Notes under the pieces: model-generated
Databases searched by the model: none
Told to the model about the DNA's origin: nothing
What the model saw: only the letters and a program-made list of their open reading frames with translations
In this document: one piece after another, positions 60,046 through 64,000 of the stretch
Position numbering within the stretch: position 1 is the first letter of the stretch
How the letters are laid out: each line of letters starts with the position of its first letter
Position numbers and translations under genes: made by a program
NCBI RefSeq assembly: GCF_001649575.2
Contig: NC_051449.1
Span: 15,790,359-15,854,358, forward strand
Length of the DNA: 64,000 bases
Direction of reading: 5' to 3'
Origin: Kryptolebias marmoratus
Taxonomy: Eukaryota; Chordata; Actinopteri; Cyprinodontiformes; Rivulidae

Positions 60046-60282
60046 CTGACTCCATGAACTCCTGGTTGAGATTGTTCCAGGCAGCTTTGCTCTTCTCCAG
60101 GTTTTCCTCCATGACTTTGATGTCGGCAAAGGGACAGTTGCACTCTGGGAATCTGGGAGAGCACCGGCACCAGCAGTCGTTGTTGCGGCAGAGCAGTTCG
60201 CCCTCCGAGTTGCACGCCACGTAGCTGAGGGCCGCCTCCACAAAGCGGCCACGCAGGAACTCTGGCAGGACATCCTGCAAAC
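60046..60282 (-). CDS. brinp3: brinp3-like exon encoding the Cys-rich EGF-like segment
   Basis: The peptide contains RGRFVEAALSYVACNSEGE followed by NNDCWCRCSPRFPECNCP, the BRINP hallmark in which a short linker after the MACPF domain leads into clustered cysteines (EGF-like). It continues with a helical MEENLEKSKAAWNNLNQEF. The 3' end is G|GTATGG at 60046; the G left over joins AT of the next exon to make Asp (ES-D-EF). The acceptor is TTTCAG ending at 60283; a second AG eight bases downstream would start the exon at 60274 instead, both in the same frame. The previous exon must end with one base of a split codon if 60282 is used. No further coding exon of the gene was recognised between 60283 and 64000. 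Confidence 0.88.
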
Positions 60283-60699
60283 CTGAAATTATAACGAGCA
60301 GATATGTTGTGAATGTCGGAGGCATTTTTAACAGAGGACTGAAAGCAATTTTAACATTTTCAACGCCGAGTCAAACAAGTATTTTCGTGCAAAATATTGT
60401 CCGCCTTCGTGACATTTCCAGTCAGGAAAACATAAAAACAGATTCCCTGCTTTCATCATTTAAATTATATTAAAAGTGTAGTGTGCTAATTGTAGTGCCA
60501 AGCTCTATGACTGCACGGCCCATTGAGCCAGATCATAAACTGGTGTGTTTGCATATCGACAGCTCTTAGAAACAGCTTTCAAATGATTTGCTGTGTGGGC
60601 CTCATGCTGCTTCCCTAAAACCTTCTGTTAGTCCATACCTGCCTCTCTCTGCCCGTCTGCTTGTCTAATACTGATCAATTAGTGTCAAAAGCTGCCTCT

Positions 60700-60860
60700 C
60701 TCTTTGCTTCACAAGCTCATTTTGGAGGATTTTCAACAGCCAAGTCAATCCCACCGTGCCCCACTATGAATATTCATCTCTCTTCTTTGGTATTTACTCT
60801 TTCAGTGGCTTGGAAAGAGATGTAATTAGTCACATTTTTCACTGCTCTTCACTTTGGCAG
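60700..60860. promoter_or_regulatory. candidate regulatory block with POU-dimer-like palindrome
   Basis: ATGAATATTCAT at 60766-60777 is a perfect 12 bp palindrome resembling POU-family dimer sites. Nearby are GATGTAATTAGTCACA and TTGGTATTTACTC. Repeat-free, about 0.45 kb upstream (minus-strand sense) of a brinp3 exon. Confidence 0.35.
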
Positions 60861-61149
60861 GTGTTTTGAGGTCTTTTTTAAAAACTCTTTTTTTGTGTGT
60901 TTGTCAGTGTGTGTGTGTGGCTGGGTGGGTGGTTGTGTGGACCCGCCAGTTACTTCAGTTTGAGAGAGGTAACTATAAAAAATCTCCTGCCTCCACAAGT
61001 TATGATCTCATTTTTCATTTTCTGCATCTATGAGACAACTTTCTGTAAATATATAGAGACATGTTGGTTTATCTGTTTAATAAGTCTCCAAAATGTTGAT
61101 ACTGAAGTTGTGCTCCATTGTCCAAAAGTTGGATGTGGTGCTATGGGAT

Positions 61150-61350
61150 CTTTTCCAAAAAATAACATTATATAATATATAACTCAGTCAATTTTACAGA
61201 TATTGAGGTAAAACTTGGTATAGTATTAGCTAAGAGTCACCCCCAACATTTACTCCAAGCACTAACAGTTTAAGCAATGTCTGTCTTTAAATTTTTGGCA
61301 TGCAAGGCAACCAGCAATATCCATTCTTTCAGAGAATGCTTGTTTTTACT
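61150..61350 (+). repeat. family X fragment
   Basis: TATAACTCAGTCAATTTTAC, AGATATTGAGGTAAAAC, AGTATTAGCTAAGAGTCACC, TTTTTGGCATGCAAGG and CATTCTTTCAGAGAATGC form the 3' half of the unit. Confidence 0.7.
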
Positions 61351-61994
61351 GAGGAGTGACAATAAATACCACAGTAGTTTGAGGATTTCTACAGACGTTT
61401 ATGACAAATATGTACTTATAATAAAGTGTAACACTGGAAACAGCTTTCAAGCATTCATTTGAAAAGTTTGGATGAGCATAAAAGCATCTCTTGGCTGCAC
61501 AGTTATTTTGTACAAAATCAGTCCTGTGGATTCAACACAACTTGGATGATTTTTATCCAGAATGTAATAAAAGTGTCGAGTGCAAATGAGGGCAAATTAT
61601 TCTGAGGACAAATTATTCAGCTTGACTGTTAGGTAGGCACTTGTTGGTGAGTCATCCTCCTCTCACCTTGCTGCTTTTCACCTTTGACACACATGCTGTT
61701 GCAGCAACACATTAGTAATCAGCTGAATGCGTGCCATGCTCATAATGAGACACACATATACTGATCCAAACTGAATAACACTCACTTTCAATTATCATAC
61801 ATGTTTGGGTGGTGCAGTGTTTAAAATAGCATTTTACATATTGTAAAGCCACACAAGAACCAACAACACATTTGAGCCTTTTCAAACAATCTTGACAAGG
61901 GAGTGATAAGGCTCACGTTTTTGGTTGCAGTGTGGCATAAAGGTCAGGGACTGTGCTGTTAGACAGCAGACCTAGGTGGCGGTTCATCTTTTTA
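61351..61994. other. intron interval, no feature recognised
   Basis: AT-rich sequence without coding or repeat signals that I can support. Confidence 0.4.
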
Positions 61995-63140
61995 AAAATG
62001 GGAACCAGAGAATGTATTCCAACCAGGGGGTCACATCTTCACCTTGAAATGTTTATGTGTGTGTGCTGGATCGGAGGATCCATCTTATAGTTGATCCTTG
62101 GATTCTGGAAGAGAAATGTGATTTTCATTCTGATTGTTGAAAACTGGATCAGCTTTTTATCTTAGTCCTAGGATTTGAGGATGTATGAGAGTATGTGTTT
62201 TGTTGACTTAGAGAAGGTTTATAATTGTGTCCCTTGTGGTGTCTTGTTAAGGGGTACTTCAGGAATATGGAGTTTCTGAGCTCCTACTAAGGGTAATTTA
62301 GTCCCTGTACAACCAAAATAAGAGCTTGGTTGTCATTGATTTTGTTAATATCTCCTGTTTGGCAAACTTTGGATTGCACCACTGTTTTTTTCACAGATGA
62401 TGTGGTCCTGTTGGCCTAACTGAGCGCAAACTTCCATCAGACACTGGAACAGTTTTTTGTGCAATGTGAAACAGCTAGTACGAATATTAGCACTTACTGT
62501 AAGTTGAAAGCGATGGTAATCAGCCAGTAGTCAAATAGATTGTCATTGAAAATGAACTTCTGTCAAATCTAAATATTCTAAATATCTTGTTATCGTATTC
62601 ATACGTGGGGCTAAGAAAGAGAGGGAAATTGATAGGCAGATTGGGCGGTGACTTTGGTGGTGCAAACACTGCACCAGTCTGTCATGATGGAAAAAGAGCC
62701 GAGACAAAAGGCAATGCTGTCAATTTACCAGTTAATCTATGTCCAAACCTCATGAGATTTTAGTAGTGACCAACGGAATGAGAGTGCAAAAACAAACAGC
62801 TTAAAAGAACTTCCTGCACTGGCTGGATTCAACCTTAGACAAAGGAGGCTCAGAGTGCAGTTGCTGCTCCCGTGCAGTGAAAGGAGCCCATTGGGTTGGT
62901 TTGAGCATCTGGTAAGGATGCCATCTAGACACCTTCCCAGGGATGTTTTTTTAGACATGTTCCACTGGGTGGATACCACAGTGCAGATCCAGGCATTGCA
63001 GAAGTGTTATATCTCACAGCTGGGCTGTGAATGCCTCCAGATGAGCTGGAGGAGGTCTGTGGATTTCTGCTAAAGCTGCTGTCCCCTCAGCCTGGGGAAG
63101 AGATAAGCAGCAGAGAGAGGATAGATGGCTAGATGGATAT
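61995..63140 (+). mobile_element. decayed LINE with reverse transcriptase core
   Basis: Pieces in order: GAACCAGAGAATGTATTCCA, GTGTGCTGGATCGGAGGATC, TGTTTTGTTGACTTAGAGAA (FVDLEKVYNCVP, compare FVDLEKAYDRVP), TTTTTCACAGATGATGTGGT (FFTDDVVLLA, the catalytic double Asp intact), KRERxID-like sequence, then the C-terminal block FEHLVRMPSRHLPRDVF and a tail GATAGATGGCTAGATGG. Frameshifts and stops make it inactive. This is a longer copy of the LINE type truncated at 50520-50795. Confidence 0.75.
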
Positions 63141-64000
63141 GCTTATGATGGTCAAAATGAACCAAAGTGACTGTACTGTCAGAAACGTCCAGTCCCTATA
63201 AATATTTGTAAATCCTATTCTTAAATGTTGGAACTGAACCTAAAACTGCATCCTTTTTTGGTCTTCAGATAATTGTGGAAACATAAGTTTTATACAAACC
63301 TAATACAACTTCGGTTTAAAAGTATGCACCCATGTAATGGCACTAACTATCATTACCACATCTAAAAAACTAAAGTGGGATCTACTAGTCTGATAATCTT
63401 ATTCTTATTTATTTATTTATTTATTTTTAAGTGCAAGTTTTATGTATATTTAGACTAATTATCATAGTTGTGAATACTGCATTGCATTTCTGGCAACTGA
63501 TCACTAAACAAAGGAATTTACTAACGTTCTTGGCTGTCAGTGTTTGGTGGTAATGTGACAAGAAAATGAGCAACGCCGCAGCAAAAGTCAAATAAAAAAT
63601 GGCCAGCTGGTAAACAGACAGCTTTTTAACAGAGCTGTGAGAGACTTTGACAGTTTAGCATGATGTGATAATCACAATTGCCGTCAAAGTTAACCCACAA
63701 CCATGTTGAATACAAGAAATAAAAAAGCCATGGAGTAAAAAAAAAAAAAAAAGGCAAAAACAGAAACTGATCACTCATTGTTACACCCCCAGGCTACCAT
63801 CTTCTCACTTCCAGATTCATTTGTTACCTATTTGAAGTCAGATTCTAATTACTCTAACACTGGTGCCACATTAATTACACAATGTTCTGTAAAAAGAATA
63901 CTAAGTATTAAGACAATCATTTATTACCTTAATGAATCAAACAACTATCAATTCTTAAAACTGAGAGAGTTACTAAGTTTAATTACATACAGATAACGAG
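63141..64000. other. intron interval at the window edge
   Basis: Contains a short (TTTA)n tract at 63406-63425 and an A run near 63738-63752. No brinp3 exon was recognised here, so the upstream exons lie outside the window. Confidence 0.45.

Larger units (their letters stand above)
20261..60282 (-). other. brinp3: brinp3-like gene, 3' half (four coding exons plus 3' UTR)
   Basis: Four minus-strand coding blocks join in frame through GT/AG junctions into about 528 residues, against roughly 766 for a full BRINP protein, so about the first 235-240 residues (signal peptide and most of the MACPF domain) lie upstream of this window. Family knowledge: BRINPs are secreted or ER-resident, neural-specific glycoproteins induced by BMP and retinoic acid, with a MACPF domain, a Cys-rich EGF-like segment and a long conserved C-terminal region; they slow cell-cycle progression in neural cells. 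BRINP3 is preferred over BRINP2 or BRINP1 because of RIEVHAIYISND, FGYSMHFDPE and CYNWTLSLGNKW, which from memory sit closest to BRINP3. Introns are 365 bp, 121 bp and 36,677 bp. Teleosts carry several brinp3 copies, and which one this is cannot be decided here. Confidence 0.85.

Noticed and set aside
1..64000. CRISPR arrays, prophage, bacterial operons or a defence system
   Set aside because: No spaced direct repeats, operon-like gene packing or Shine-Dalgarno pattern; the DNA is clearly vertebrate nuclear.

Overview
The window is vertebrate nuclear DNA, almost certainly from a spiny-rayed teleost fish. The evidence is spliced exons with GT/AG junctions, an AT-rich background, long (CA)n, (GT)n(AT)n and (TCCA)n microsatellites, and decayed L2-type LINEs, Tc1-like transposons, a Penelope-like relic, MITEs and (TGGA)n-tailed SINE-like repeats typical of teleost genomes. 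There are no bacterial operons, CRISPR arrays or prophages. The species cannot be named from the sequence.

The one clearly recognised gene lies on the minus strand: the 3' part of a BRINP-family gene, best match brinp3. It has four coding exons at 60282-60046, 23368-23146, 23024-22718 and 22352-21531, joined in frame with canonical splice sites and ending in the family-typical Leu-Cys-Ser. The first of these is separated from the rest by a 36.7 kb intron (23369-60045). The 3' UTR probably runs to an AATAAA at about 20261. The signal peptide and most of the MACPF domain must lie in exons beyond position 64000. The big intron carries several repeat-free, homeodomain-site-rich stretches that look like conserved regulatory DNA, which suits a gene expressed in developing neurons.

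Region by region. 1-13 kb is intergenic, with a TA-flanked MITE (950-1459), clusters of an abundant dispersed repeat (called family X here), a (CA)n tract and a dead Tc1-like transposase (about 7.3-8.4 kb). 13.3-15.4 kb is a dead L2-type LINE interrupted by two nested MITEs with recognisable target duplications. 15992-17236 (+) is an uninterrupted 414-codon frame for a coiled-coil protein, possibly a lebercilin-like retrocopy or a large exon; it is the most interesting unassigned object here. 17.3-19.5 kb holds fragments of a SINE, another LINE and a Penelope-like element. 20.3-23.4 kb is the brinp3 3' end. 23.4-60 kb is the large intron with Tc1, SINE and LINE relics, a dense family X cluster at 52.5-56.5 kb, an expanded (TCCA)n array, and candidate enhancers. 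60.3-64 kb is the next upstream intron, with a POU-like palindrome and a decayed LINE (about 62.0-63.1 kb).

I found no gene cluster or multi-gene system. The items most worth checking are the coiled-coil frame, the two short introns inside the brinp3 3' coding region, family X, and the candidate enhancers.
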